Positions 1-7,835 of a DNA stretch of 64,000 nucleotides are shown here, in pieces (the first letter of the stretch is position 1; every line of letters starts with the position of its first letter). The notes beneath the pieces are model-generated. The model did no database searches. It saw only the letters and a program-made list of their open reading frames with translations, and was not told the origin of the DNA. Origin of the DNA: Tsuneonella dongtanensis. Lineage in GTDB: Bacteria > Pseudomonadota > Alphaproteobacteria > Sphingomonadales > Sphingomonadaceae. The stretch is taken from NCBI RefSeq assembly GCF_001698205.1, contig NZ_CP016591.1, positions 1,240,001-1,304,000 of the forward strand. Direction: 5' to 3'. Both the position numbers and the translations under genes were made by a program.

Positions 1-24
1 TATCCTGGTTGATCGGGCGAAAGC

Positions 25-1242
25 TCAGACGGTCCGCTCGCGCTCGTGAGGAGCGGGTAGCGGGCCGTCGGGCACTCCTTCGGCCGCTTCGGCGACGGGT
101 GGTTCTCCGAACAGCGGCTCTCCGAACAGGAAGCCGACGAGGTTGGGGCGCCCCACGTGGTCGAAGAAAGCGGTCAGCGTGAGCAGGATCGGCACCGAAA
201 GCAGCGCCCCCAGCACTCCCCAGATCCAAGTGAAATAACTCAGCGCGATCAGGATGAGCACAGGGTTCATCGTGAACCGCTTGCCGAGCACCGCCGGGGT
301 GACGGCGTTCGATTCGATCGTGTGGAGGGCAAGGTAGGCCGCCGCAGGTATGATCCCGAGAAAGACCGTGTCCGCCGTACCGACGCCGAACAGCGCCAGC
401 ACTGCGACCATCGTCAGTGGCCCGATGTAGGGCAGGAAGTTGAGGATCGCCGCGAGCCCGCCCCACATGACCGGAGCGTCGAGCCCCAGGGCCCAGGCTC
501 CCAGTGCCACCACCACGCCTACGCCCGCGTTGATCATGGTGACGGTGAGGATATAGGCCGCCACCCGGTCCTGCACTTCGCGGATGACCCGCGCGGCCTT
601 GAGGCTTGCGCCGAAGTCGCTGCGCTCCAGCAGCAGCCGGCGCCGCATCCGCACGCGCGCCTCGACCATGAAGAACGCCATGAGGAAAGTGAGCAACGTT
701 TCGAGCACCACGGTCGGGGTCGCATATGCGAACTCCTCGATCATGGACGGCGTAGCGACCACGACCTCGGGCGCCGTTTCGCCGGTGATTTCGGCGATCT
801 GACGGTTCGCCTCGCCCAGCCAGTAGAACTGCCGCTGCAGGTCCTTGAAGCGCTCGCCGAGCTGATCGAGGATGGCGGGCAGCGAATCGAACAGGGTGAT
901 CGCCGGCTGGAGGATGAGAACTGCCGCGAGGACCAGGACGCTGAGCATGACCAGCAGTGAAAGGAGCGATGCCAGCACGTTGGGCAGGCCCCAGCTCGCC
1001 AGCTTGTCGGCCAGGGGCGACAGCACGATGGTCAGGATGAGCGCGGTGACCAGCGGGAGGAAGACCACCGACCCGACCGAGAGGACGAACGGCAGCGCGA
1101 GAAACAGCCCGAGGCCGAGGATCACCACCAGCGCCGAAATCAGCCGCAATTCCTGCGCCGCGAACGTCATTCGTGCCGTGCGCGAGGTCCGCCGCGGCAC
1201 GGCGGGTGCGTCGAGATCGGTAGTGGGACGCGCCTCGCTCAT
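25..1242 (-). CDS. AI-2E family (PerM-like) transporter
   Basis: Inner-membrane protein of 405 residues, the usual length for the AI-2E/PerM family. Hydrophobic segments cluster near residues 33-75 and 88-112, then a soluble stretch of about 60 residues, then a block of membrane helices from about 175 to 365 that contains the family-like FLPYIGP motif. The C-terminal 40 residues are polar. Family members export signals, auxin-like compounds or ions; the substrate cannot be told from sequence. It lies 78 bp downstream of ecfG on the same strand and may be read through from it; I see no EcfG-type promoter of its own. Confidence 0.85.
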   Translation of the reverse strand: MSEARPTTDLDAPAVPRRTSRTARMTFAAQELRLISALVVILGLGLFLALPFVLSVGSVVFLPLVTALILTIVLSPLADKLASWGLPNVLASLLSLLVMLSVLVLAAVLILQPAITLFDSLPAILDQLGERFKDLQRQFYWLGEANRQIAEITGETAPEVVVATPSMIEEFAYATPTVVLETLLTFLMAFFMVEARVRMRRRLLLERSDFGASLKAARVIREVQDRVAAYILTVTMINAGVGVVVALGAWALGLDAPVMWGGLAAILNFLPYIGPLTMVAVLALFGVGTADTVFLGIIPAAAYLALHTIESNAVTPAVLGKRFTMNPVLILIALSYFTWIWGVLGALLSVPILLTLTAFFDHVGRPNLVGFLFGEPLFGEPPVAEAAEGVPDGPLPAPHERERTV

Positions 1243-1320
1243 GAACCGCCTTTCGCGTGTGCGACGAGTCTGCCGCGAAGGCGAGATCCGTTCAAGCGGT
1301 CACGTGCGATTGCGTGCGGA

Positions 1321-1932
1321 TCAGCGCGTCGGTTCGCTGACGCCGTTGCCGGCGGCTACCTCGTCGAGTTCTTCGAGGATGGCGCGATGGGCATTCACGT
1401 CCTCGATCGAACGCTGCGGAACGTCGCCATCGTCGAGCATCGTCGTCAGCGCAGCCCGTGCGCGGCCGACGCGGCTCTTGATCGTTCCAACGGCGCAGCC
1501 GCAGATCTCGGCTGCCTCTTCGTACGAAAAGCCGCCTGCACCCACGAGCAGCAGTGCCTCGCGCCGCTCGGGCGGGAGGGTCAGCAATGCGCGACGCATG
1601 TCGCTCAGGTGGATCGGCTCTTCCTGCCCGGCCGGCGCCGTAAGGATCCGCTCGGCAACGGTCTCGTCATAGTCGCCGCGGAAGCGGTTCCGGCGCATGT
1701 CGGTCAGGTAAGCGTTGCGGAGGATGACGAACGTCCACGCGCGCATGCTGGTGCCGGGTTCGAAACGCTCTTGCGCAGCCCATGCCTTGAGCAGGGTTTC
1801 CTGGACCAGATCGTCGGCCATGTCGGGGCGCCCGCACAACCCGCGCGCGAACGCACGCAGGTGAGGCACGACATCGGTCAGCTCGCGTTTGAAGTCGGCC
1901 TGTTCGGAGGCCGTCCGTTTCGCCTCGGACAT
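1321..1932 (-). CDS. ecfG: General stress ECF sigma factor EcfG
   Basis: 203-residue ECF sigma factor. Region 2 contains the DDLVQETLLKAW motif at about residues 40-52 and region 4 is a helix-turn-helix near residues 118-165 (YEEAAEICGCAVGTIKSRV). No C-terminal extension of the SigJ type is present. In alphaproteobacteria EcfG directs transcription from GGAAC-N16/17-CGTT promoters and is held by NepR until phosphorylated PhyR titrates NepR. Here nepR lies immediately upstream with a one-base overlap (TGATG), and the operon starts at a perfect EcfG promoter (2224-2248), so the sigma factor autoregulates. The identity rests on sequence plus the nepR/phyR context. Confidence 0.95.
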   Translation of the reverse strand: MSEAKRTASEQADFKRELTDVVPHLRAFARGLCGRPDMADDLVQETLLKAWAAQERFEPGTSMRAWTFVILRNAYLTDMRRNRFRGDYDETVAERILTAPAGQEEPIHLSDMRRALLTLPPERREALLLVGAGGFSYEEAAEICGCAVGTIKSRVGRARAALTTMLDDGDVPQRSIEDVNAHRAILEELDEVAAGNGVSEPTR

Positions 1933-2126
1933 CAGTTCTTGGAGTCCAGCTTCGACAGCAGGTCCTTGAACGTGTCGGGAAGCGGCTCTTCGACGACGGA
2001 GTCGTATAGCTGGCGCAGGCCATTGGCCCAGCCCGGTGTGCCGGGACCGCCCGCAGTCTTTTCAGCAGTCACAGAAATTGTCTTCTTCCCCTCGCGAGAA
2101 CCCGCGGCCGGTTTCTTCTTGTCCAA
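1932..2126 (-). CDS. nepR: Anti-sigma factor NepR
   Basis: Small anti-sigma factor that binds EcfG and, alternatively, the sigma-like domain of phosphorylated PhyR. The conserved helices are visible as GLRQLYDSVVEEPLPD and FKDLLSKLDS in the C-terminal half. I chose the TTG at 2126 (MDKKKP...), which gives 64 residues, close to the ~60 usual for NepR, with GGCGGAAG about 6 bases upstream. An open frame runs on to a TTG at 2207, but that would add about 27 unconserved residues and sit almost on the predicted transcription start. Its stop overlaps the ecfG start, implying translational coupling. Confidence 0.88.
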   Translation of the reverse strand: MDKKKPAAGSREGKKTISVTAEKTAGGPGTPGWANGLRQLYDSVVEEPLPDTFKDLLSKLDSKN

Positions 2127-2221
2127 TGTAGCTTCCGCCCCAGTTAAGCACCAGTATCCCGGGCTCGCCACCGCTGCGTCCGCGCTGCGCAGGGAAAGGT
2201 GAAGCAAGCCGATGAAACAGG

Positions 2222-2246
2222 GGAACGTTACTCGGCGATCTTTGTT
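2222..2246 (+). promoter_or_regulatory. Possible overlapping EcfG-type promoter facing the kinase gene
   Basis: The same DNA forms an inverted repeat GGGGAAC (2220-2226) / GTTCCCC (2244-2250). Read on the plus strand it gives GGAAC-N16-TGTT, one mismatch from the EcfG consensus, about 40 bp upstream of the histidine kinase start. It would share most of its bases with the nepR-ecfG promoter. The function is inferred from the match only. Confidence 0.4.
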
Positions 2247-2248
2247 CC
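2224..2248 (-). promoter_or_regulatory. EcfG-dependent promoter of nepR-ecfG
   Basis: On the minus strand GGAAC (2248-2244), a 16-base spacer and CGTT (2227-2224) match the alphaproteobacterial EcfG consensus exactly. Transcription would start near 2217, leaving about a 90-base leader before the preferred nepR start. Confidence 0.88.
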
Positions 2249-2284
2249 CCCTTCACCCGAACAACGTTTCGGGCAGGCAGCAGG

Positions 2285-4009
2285 ATGGGGCTCATCGGGG
2301 CGATCGAAGTGGAACGGCACGAGCAGGGTCAGCGGCGTTCGCGTCGCTGGCTGATATCCTATCCGCGCGCGACTCCGCTGACGATCTTCCTTCTGATCGC
2401 GGCCATCACGGCGCTCAGCGTCTTCGCGATCGAGCGCGGAGAGCGGCGGCGGGACGAAGCACGGCTATCCGAAACCGCGCAGGCGGTGGCATCGGCGATC
2501 GAACGTCGCGGCCACACGTCGTCGGCCTACCTGCGCGCGGGTGCAGCGCTGTTCGGCACGGTCGAAAGCGTCCCGCCAAGCCTGTTCCGCCGGTTCGTGA
2601 GCGAGCTGCGGCTCGATTCCGATTACCAGGGCGCCGAGGGGCTGGGCTGGGCGGAAACCATTACAGCGGACGAGATTCCCGACTTCGAGGAGCGGCTCGC
2701 CGAAGAGCTACCCGGCAGACCACGCGTGCGTCCGGCGCCGACCAGCAGCCGGGTGCACCTTGTGCCGGTCACTTATATCCAGCCCGACACGCAGCGTAAC
2801 CGCCGCGCGCTGGCCTTCGACATGTATTCCGAGCCCGTCCGTCGCGAAGCGATGGACGAGGCCGAACGCACGGTCCGGCCGACGGCCAGCGGCCGCGTCG
2901 TGCTTGTGCAGGAAGGGGACGTCCCGGCCCCCGGTTTCCTCGTCTACATGCCGGTCTTCGACCAGGTCGAAGGGGGCAGGAACCTCAAGGGCTTCATATA
3001 CAGCCCCTTCAACGGACGCGATTTCCTGGAATCGGCGCTGCAACTCGAGAACCGGAACGGCATGGGCGTACGTCTATACGACGGCGACGTTGCCGATCCC
3101 GATGTGTTGCTTGCCGAACTTCCAGGCGATGCGGCCACGCAGCGCATCCTGCGAAAGAGCATCGCCGTCGCCAATCGGACGATGCTGCTCGAAGTGCAGT
3201 CCGCTCGCGGGTCATCGCTGTCGATGCTGTCGATGCTGACCTTGCTGTTCGGCCTGCTCGTCGCGACGCTGCTGATGATCGTCGCCCGCCTCCTGACCCA
3301 GCAGGCGGTCGAGGACCAGACATCTCTCGACTGGCTGGCGGAGCAGAACTCGATCCGCGACACCCTTACGCGCGAACTCAATCACCGGGTGAAGAACACG
3401 CTGGCGAACGTGCTGTCGATCGTCAGTCTGACGCGCAGGCGCGCAACCAGTCTCGACGACTTTGCCGAAGGGATCGACGGACGGATCCGGGCGCTATCCG
3501 CAACGCATGACCTGCTGACCCAGTCGGAGTGGGGGACGACCCCGATCCGCGATGTGATCGAAGCCGAGTTGGCGCCCTATGCGCGGTCCGAGGGGGCGCT
3601 GGAAATCGCCGGTCCGCTGGTCGAGCTGGCTCCGAACGATGCGCTCTCGCTGGGCTTGGCAATCCATGAACTCGCGACCAACGCCACCAAATACGGCGCG
3701 CTCTCGGCCCCGGGGGGCAAGGTGCGGATCACCTGGGCGCTCGACCGGGACGACCTTGCCAGCATCCGGTGGGTGGAGACCGGTGGGCCGCCCGTTCCGG
3801 CCACGCGCCCGCGCGGGTTCGGAACCGACCTGATCCAGAAGATCGTCGCGCACGAACTGCGCCATCCGGTCGACCTGCGCTTCGAAGAGAGCGGGGTGGT
3901 CTGCACGCTGCATGTCCCCGTTCGCCAGCCAAGCGAGTTCGAGTTGCGCGCCCGCCGACGGGCTGCAGTGGCGGCTTCGGAAAAGGAAACGAAAAAGGGG
4001 AGCGATTGA
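2285..4009 (+). CDS. CHASE-domain HWE/HisKA_2 histidine kinase, candidate PhyR-activating kinase
   Basis: 574-residue membrane sensor kinase. Transmembrane helices at about 31-49 and 313-335 enclose a periplasmic region of about 260 residues that looks like a CHASE domain. The cytoplasmic part has the phosphoacceptor box ELNHRVKN (H367, HRxxN type), the N-box HELATNATKYGAL at 461-473 and the W-x-E signature (W496, E498) that defines HWE kinases. HRxxN kinases are known in Sphingomonas as PhyR-activating kinases (Paks). Position between nepR-ecfG and phyR fits that role; the ligand is unknown. The first ATG (2285) lies 35 bp downstream of the inverted-repeat promoter region. No receiver domain is attached. 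Confidence 0.88.
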   Translation: MGLIGAIEVERHEQGQRRSRRWLISYPRATPLTIFLLIAAITALSVFAIERGERRRDEARLSETAQAVASAIERRGHTSSAYLRAGAALFGTVESVPPSLFRRFVSELRLDSDYQGAEGLGWAETITADEIPDFEERLAEELPGRPRVRPAPTSSRVHLVPVTYIQPDTQRNRRALAFDMYSEPVRREAMDEAERTVRPTASGRVVLVQEGDVPAPGFLVYMPVFDQVEGGRNLKGFIYSPFNGRDFLESALQLENRNGMGVRLYDGDVADPDVLLAELPGDAATQRILRKSIAVANRTMLLEVQSARGSSLSMLSMLTLLFGLLVATLLMIVARLLTQQAVEDQTSLDWLAEQNSIRDTLTRELNHRVKNTLANVLSIVSLTRRRATSLDDFAEGIDGRIRALSATHDLLTQSEWGTTPIRDVIEAELAPYARSEGALEIAGPLVELAPNDALSLGLAIHELATNATKYGALSAPGGKVRITWALDRDDLASIRWVETGGPPVPATRPRGFGTDLIQKIVAHELRHPVDLRFEESGVVCTLHVPVRQPSEFELRARRRAAVAASEKETKKGSD

Positions 4010-4020
4010 CGCTCCCCTTT
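3992..4020. terminator. Bidirectional terminator between the kinase and phyR
   Basis: AAAGGGGAGCG (3994-4004) and CGCTCCCCTTT (4010-4020) form a stem with a 5-base loop that contains the kinase stop codon. Five A residues on the left flank become a U run on the minus strand, so it should work best for phyR transcripts, while the plus strand has only three U. Confidence 0.75.
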
Positions 4021-4046
4021 CCACATTCACAACGCTGGTTCGAAGC

Positions 4047-4838
4047 TTAGCCCAGCGGGCGGCTCGATCCGAAGAATAGCGCCTGGCTGATGGCCGCCCG
4101 GACGGTCGATTCCTGGAACGGCTTTGTCACCAGGTAGGTCGGCTCGGGCCGGTCGCCCGTCAGGAGTCGTTCGGGGTAGGCGGTGATGAAGATCACCGGC
4201 ACGCTGTCGATCGCAAGGATGTCATCCACCGCATCGAGGCCCGATGAGCCGTCCGCGAGCTGGATGTCGGCGAGGACGAGGCCCGGCGTGCGCTCCGCGA
4301 CGACTTCCTGCGCCTGCGTGCGCGTGGCCGCCGTGCCGCAGATGTCGTGCCCGAGCGAGCGTACGAGATCTTCGAGCTGCATCGAGATCAGCGGCTCATC
4401 CTCGATGATGAGGACGCTGGTGGACGACTCGCGCTCGATTTCGTCGACGGCTTGCTGGACCATCGTCTCGATGTCGGCGGCGTCAATCTCCATGATCTCG
4501 GCCGCTTCCGGGATCGAGAAATCCTCGAGCGTCGTCAGGAGAAGAGCCTGCCGGTTGAGCGGCGTGATCGTCCGCAGGCGATCCTGCGCCGCCGCTTCGT
4601 GATCACCGTGGTCTCCGGCGTCGGCGACTTCGAGGTAGGCACTGGCCCAGACCTTGTTGAAGGCCTTGTAGAGCGGCACGCGGCCGCCCGAGAGCGATTC
4701 CTTCAGCCCTTCGTCGGCGAGCGCCGCTTCGAGCGTGGCACGCACGAAAGCATCGCCGGTCTGCTGAGAGCCGGTGAGCGCACGCGCATAGCGACGCAGA
4801 TAAGGTAGATTGGCGGCGACTTGATCCCCGAGCGACAT
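4047..4838 (-). CDS. phyR: General stress response regulator PhyR
   Basis: 263 residues, the normal PhyR length. Residues 1-130 form a sigma-factor-like domain of EcfG type, and residues about 140-258 a receiver with acidic pair E146/D147, phosphoacceptor D191 (LADIQLAD) and K239 (TKPF). On phosphorylation PhyR opens and binds NepR, releasing EcfG. The start at 4838 is chosen because AGGGA lies a few bases upstream; the frame stays open upstream to 4991 but that part is unconserved and covers the promoter. It is preceded by a perfect EcfG promoter (4871-4895), giving positive feedback. Confidence 0.95.
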   Translation of the reverse strand: MSLGDQVAANLPYLRRYARALTGSQQTGDAFVRATLEAALADEGLKESLSGGRVPLYKAFNKVWASAYLEVADAGDHGDHEAAAQDRLRTITPLNRQALLLTTLEDFSIPEAAEIMEIDAADIETMVQQAVDEIERESSTSVLIIEDEPLISMQLEDLVRSLGHDICGTAATRTQAQEVVAERTPGLVLADIQLADGSSGLDAVDDILAIDSVPVIFITAYPERLLTGDRPEPTYLVTKPFQESTVRAAISQALFFGSSRPLG

Positions 4839-4870
4839 GCAGTCCCTTCCCGTTAAAATCCTGCGCACAG

Positions 4871-4895
4871 AACGTGCCCTGCGTCCGAAGGTTCC
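4871..4895 (-). promoter_or_regulatory. EcfG-dependent promoter of phyR
   Basis: Minus-strand GGAAC (4895-4891), 16 bases, CGTT (4874-4871), an exact consensus match, 33 bp upstream of the phyR start codon. Confidence 0.87.
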
Positions 4896-4930
4896 GGCTT
4901 CGGTTTGACAATGTGCGCGGGGTAAACATA

Positions 4931-5722
4931 GTGCGTGCTGTTGCGGGGAAAAGGGGAGTTGGGGAGTTGGGGGTAAAAGCCGTATCGGCATCGCTCCACG
5001 ACTGTTTCGCTTGCCCGCTCCGCTCGGTCGAGGCGCTGTGTCCTCCCAGCGATGAGCAGACCCGAACCATTCAGGCCATGAAACGGGGCGAGCGATCGCT
5101 CGAGCGGGGCCAGCTGCTTTACGCGCAGGGTCAGCGCACGGGCGAGATGTATACCGTGCTCGATGGCATCCTTATCCGCTATCGAACGCTGGACGACGGG
5201 CGCCGGCAGATCGTCAACTTCATGTTCCCCGGCAACCTCCTTGGCCTCCAGGCGGCCTTCGACGAGCCCTGCGGCCATTCGGTGGAAGCGCTGATCCCTG
5301 CGCGGGTCTGCGTTTTCGATCGTGCCGACTTCCAGCCGCTCATCGCGGCGCACCCCCGGCTCGGCTTCGACATCGTGTGGATGGCGGCGAAGGAAGAAAC
5401 CGAGCTCGAACAGCACATCGTCTCGCTGGGGCAACGCAACGCCCGCGAGCGGGTTACCGCTCTGGCGGTCTGGCTGCTCGAACGCGCGATCGCGACCGGA
5501 CTGGCCGAGGACGGCAATCGACTGGCGATCCCGATGACCCAGGTCCAGATCGCTGATATGATGGGGCTGTCCCCCGTGCACGCCAACCGCACGTTGCAGA
5601 GCCTTCGGCGAGACGATCTGGTCGACTGGAAGCCGACCCTTCTTGTGATACCGGACATGCGTCGCGCGATCGAATTTGCCCGAGTAGGCGCACCCAACCC
5701 GCGAAAAAGTCCTTACATTTGA
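4931..5722 (+). CDS. FNR-like Crp/Fnr family regulator with four conserved cysteines
   Basis: About 263 residues: cyclic-nucleotide-like beta-roll, dimer helix, C-terminal winged helix (AIPMTQVQIADMMGLS onward). From the GTG at 4931, cysteines fall at 25, 28, 37 and 127, closely matching the Fe-S ligands C20, C23, C29 and C122 of E. coli FNR; this agreement and GCGGGG upstream decide the start. GTG codons at 4874 and 4913 are alternatives. The recognition helix reads SPVHANRTLQ, so the FNR E-x-x-S-R contact is replaced by V-x-x-N-R and the target site probably differs from TTGAT-N4-ATCAA. Likely an oxygen- or redox-responsive regulator. It is divergent from phyR. Confidence 0.82.
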   Translation: MRAVAGKRGVGELGVKAVSASLHDCFACPLRSVEALCPPSDEQTRTIQAMKRGERSLERGQLLYAQGQRTGEMYTVLDGILIRYRTLDDGRRQIVNFMFPGNLLGLQAAFDEPCGHSVEALIPARVCVFDRADFQPLIAAHPRLGFDIVWMAAKEETELEQHIVSLGQRNARERVTALAVWLLERAIATGLAEDGNRLAIPMTQVQIADMMGLSPVHANRTLQSLRRDDLVDWKPTLLVIPDMRRAIEFARVGAPNPRKSPYI

Positions 5723-5769
5723 GATATTTGTAAGTTTTTTCCAAGCCCTCGCATTTTTTTTGATCGGGC

Positions 5770-5896
5770 CGGGAACGCGTTTTCGCATCGGGCATTTTAT
5801 CATTGTCACCGCCGAGACCCCCCCTCCCGTCCAAGCGGCTGGTGATACGATCCCGAAGGGCCTCCGCTCTGAAAGCAGAGCGGAGGCCTTTTTTTT
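5770..5896 (+). ncRNA. Candidate small RNA ending in a strong terminator
   Basis: The stretch between the FNR-like gene and the convergent response regulator has no credible coding frame but ends in a textbook terminator 137 bases past the regulator's stop codon. It contains a C-rich run with CCCCCTCCCG (about 5820-5830) that could pair with Shine-Dalgarno sequences. GGAAC-N16-CATT at 5772-5796 is one mismatch from an EcfG promoter. A long 3' UTR of the regulator is the main alternative. Confidence 0.3.
5859..5896 (+). terminator. Rho-independent terminator
   Basis: Perfect 13-bp stem (GGCCTCCGCTCTG, 5859-5871, with 5876-5888), AAAG loop, then eight T residues (5889-5896). It is oriented on the plus strand and shows no U run on the other strand. 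Confidence 0.92.
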
Positions 5897-5975
5897 GTGC
5901 CTTTCGGAAATTCGACTGGACAACAACAGGAGCGAGCTGTCGGATGCCGCTCGATCCGCCGGGGATCTCAGTCAA

Positions 5976-6437
5976 TCAGGATGCGGAAGTGGGCTCCGGC
6001 TCGCCCTTGCCGAGGGCATCGCGCAGCCGCGCAATCAGGCCTTCGCGGGGAGGGCGGCACAGCGCGTCGATCAGTTCCGCATGATCGTAGGGCTTCTGGA
6101 GCACCGGCCCCAGTTCGGCGATCTCTGCCGGAATGTCCTGCGGCGAGCCGGTAGAGAACACGATCCGCGGGGGCTTCGGTCCTACCGAATTGACGAGCTC
6201 GGCGATCGCCCAGCCGTCGTCGCGATCGGCTAGGTGCACGTCGAGCACGAGACCATCGGGTTTGTGCTCGCGCAGTGCCGCGAGCGCGTCTTCCGTGGTG
6301 GTGCAGATTTTCACCGACTTGGCCCCTGCGTCGAGCAGCGAGCCCTCGAGGGCGACCGCGATCAGGGCGTCGTCCTCTACCAGCAGAATGTCACCCAGCT
6401 TCTTGCCGGGGTTGCGCTTTTTTGCTGACTTCGACAT
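5976..6437 (-). CDS. Single-domain response regulator, SdrG/FATGUY-like
   Basis: 153-residue stand-alone receiver with a basic N-terminus and no output domain. The acidic pocket is E21/D22, the phosphoacceptor D66 (GLVLDVHLAD), the switch Thr T96 and the conserved Lys K115 (QKPY). The segment VFSTGS resembles the FATGUY motif of single-domain regulators such as Sphingomonas SdrG, which passes phosphate within the general stress network. A perfect EcfG promoter (6496-6521) supports that assignment. I start at 6437 (MSKSAKK); an upstream in-frame ATG at 6563 would include the promoter. Confidence 0.82.
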   Translation of the reverse strand: MSKSAKKRNPGKKLGDILLVEDDALIAVALEGSLLDAGAKSVKICTTTEDALAALREHKPDGLVLDVHLADRDDGWAIAELVNSVGPKPPRIVFSTGSPQDIPAEIAELGPVLQKPYDHAELIDALCRPPREGLIARLRDALGKGEPEPTSAS

Positions 6438-6495
6438 CCGCACTGCCGCATCCCTCCGACGATCATGTCCCAACGACCGACCATCACATGCTGCG

Positions 6496-6521
6496 AACGG
6501 GTCGCTGGCGCGTGCGGTTCC
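6496..6521 (-). promoter_or_regulatory. EcfG-dependent promoter of the single-domain response regulator
   Basis: Minus-strand GGAAC (6521-6517), 17-base spacer, CGTT (6499-6496). Exact match with the second permitted spacing, 59 bp upstream of the start codon. Confidence 0.82.
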
Positions 6522-6573
6522 CAGGCGGGAGAGGATTGCGGTGTGCCGTGGTTTTGCGGCCACAGACGGCCAG

Positions 6574-7728
6574 TCACAAGTCCTTGGCGTAGATCACGTA
6601 CTCGCGATTGACCTTGCTTTCGATCGCGTCGGCGATCGCGACCATCCCCTGATTGTCGTCGAGGATCCAGCCGATTTCGCCGCGCTTTGTACCGTAGTGG
6701 GCAATGGCGTTGCGGCGAATGTGCTCGATCATCATGAAAGCGAGCTGGCTCGCCATGCGCGACGACTGGAGCCTCTTCTTCACGCCCATCAATGGCACCC
6801 GCATCGTCCGCACTTGCGGCTTGCGCAGCCAGAGCAGGAGTTTGGCCCATCCGAAGGGAAGCAGCCGTCCCTTGAGCGGAGCGATCGCCTCGTTGAGGTC
6901 GGGCAGGGTCATCATGAAGGCGACGGGCTCTCCATCGTACTCGGCGACCATGATGAGGTCCTCGAACACCACGGGTTTGAACTTCTTGCCGGCGTAGGCG
7001 ATCTCCGCCTCGGTAAAGGGTACAAAACCCCAGTTGTCGGACCAGGCATCGTTGAGGATTTCGAGGATCAGCCTCGCTTCCTCGTCGAAACGCGACTTGT
7101 CGACGTTGCGGATGCGGATCCGTGCGTTCTTCTCTCCGGCGGCGACGATCCGCTGGATCAGCGGCGGGAACTCGCGGGTGACGTCGAGGTCGTAGGTCAG
7201 CAGCGACTTGGCCGGTTCGTATCCCCCCGCGCTGTCGATATAGCGGGCATAGCGTTCGGGCTGGTGCCCCATCATGATCGTGGGCGGATGATCGTGGCCT
7301 TTCACGAGTTGCCCCGGCTCCTCCCAGATCGACATGCTGAGGGGGGCGAGCACGCGGGTCATACCCTTGCCGCGCAGCCATTGCTCGGCCCTTGCGATCA
7401 ACGCGTGGGCGACCTCTTCGTCCTCGGCCTCGAGCAGTCCCCAGTTACCCGTTCCCGGCCCCATCCCCTGTTCGGCGGGTTGGGCGAGGGCTAGGCGGTC
7501 GATGTGGGCGGAAATACGACCCACCGCACGCCCGTTCTCGCGCGCGATCATCAATTCGACGTCGGCGTGCTCGAAGAACGGGTTCTTGCCCGGGGTGACG
7601 AGCTCGATGGCCTCCATCCGCAGGGGCGGGACCCAGTTGGGGTCCGATCCATTCAGTCGATAAGCGAGATCGACGAATTCGCGCCGCTCGCGCTTGTTGG
7701 AAACGGGCGTGATCTCTATCTGGCGCAT
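6574..7728 (-). CDS. Large GNAT-related protein of unknown substrate (YghO-like)
   Basis: 384 residues from the ATG at 7728; an in-frame ATG at 7758 would add ten residues. The N-terminal half carries GRAVGRISAHIDR and a WGLLEAEDEEVA stretch typical of the long acyltransferase-like family that includes E. coli YghO, with a second acetyltransferase-like region around EYDGEPVAFMMTLPD. No acetyl-CoA loop of the simple Q-x-x-G-x-G/A type stands out. No reaction is known for the family. It is divergent from the fatty-acid desaturase, with about 80-108 bp between the starts. Confidence 0.65.
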   Translation of the reverse strand: MRQIEITPVSNKRERREFVDLAYRLNGSDPNWVPPLRMEAIELVTPGKNPFFEHADVELMIARENGRAVGRISAHIDRLALAQPAEQGMGPGTGNWGLLEAEDEEVAHALIARAEQWLRGKGMTRVLAPLSMSIWEEPGQLVKGHDHPPTIMMGHQPERYARYIDSAGGYEPAKSLLTYDLDVTREFPPLIQRIVAAGEKNARIRIRNVDKSRFDEEARLILEILNDAWSDNWGFVPFTEAEIAYAGKKFKPVVFEDLIMVAEYDGEPVAFMMTLPDLNEAIAPLKGRLLPFGWAKLLLWLRKPQVRTMRVPLMGVKKRLQSSRMASQLAFMMIEHIRRNAIAHYGTKRGEIGWILDDNQGMVAIADAIESKVNREYVIYAKDL

Positions 7729-7835
7729 GAAGCGTTTTTGACCTCGTTCATTTCGCATATGCCGCGAAACCGCTATCGGTCGGCACGAACCGCGCAGGCG
7801 GATAGGCCGCGCACCCCGTTGTTGAAAAGCAGATT

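Noticed and set aside
5772-5796. EcfG promoter in front of the putative small RNA
   Set aside because: GGAAC-N16-CATT misses the essential CGTT by one base, so it is mentioned only as weak support.
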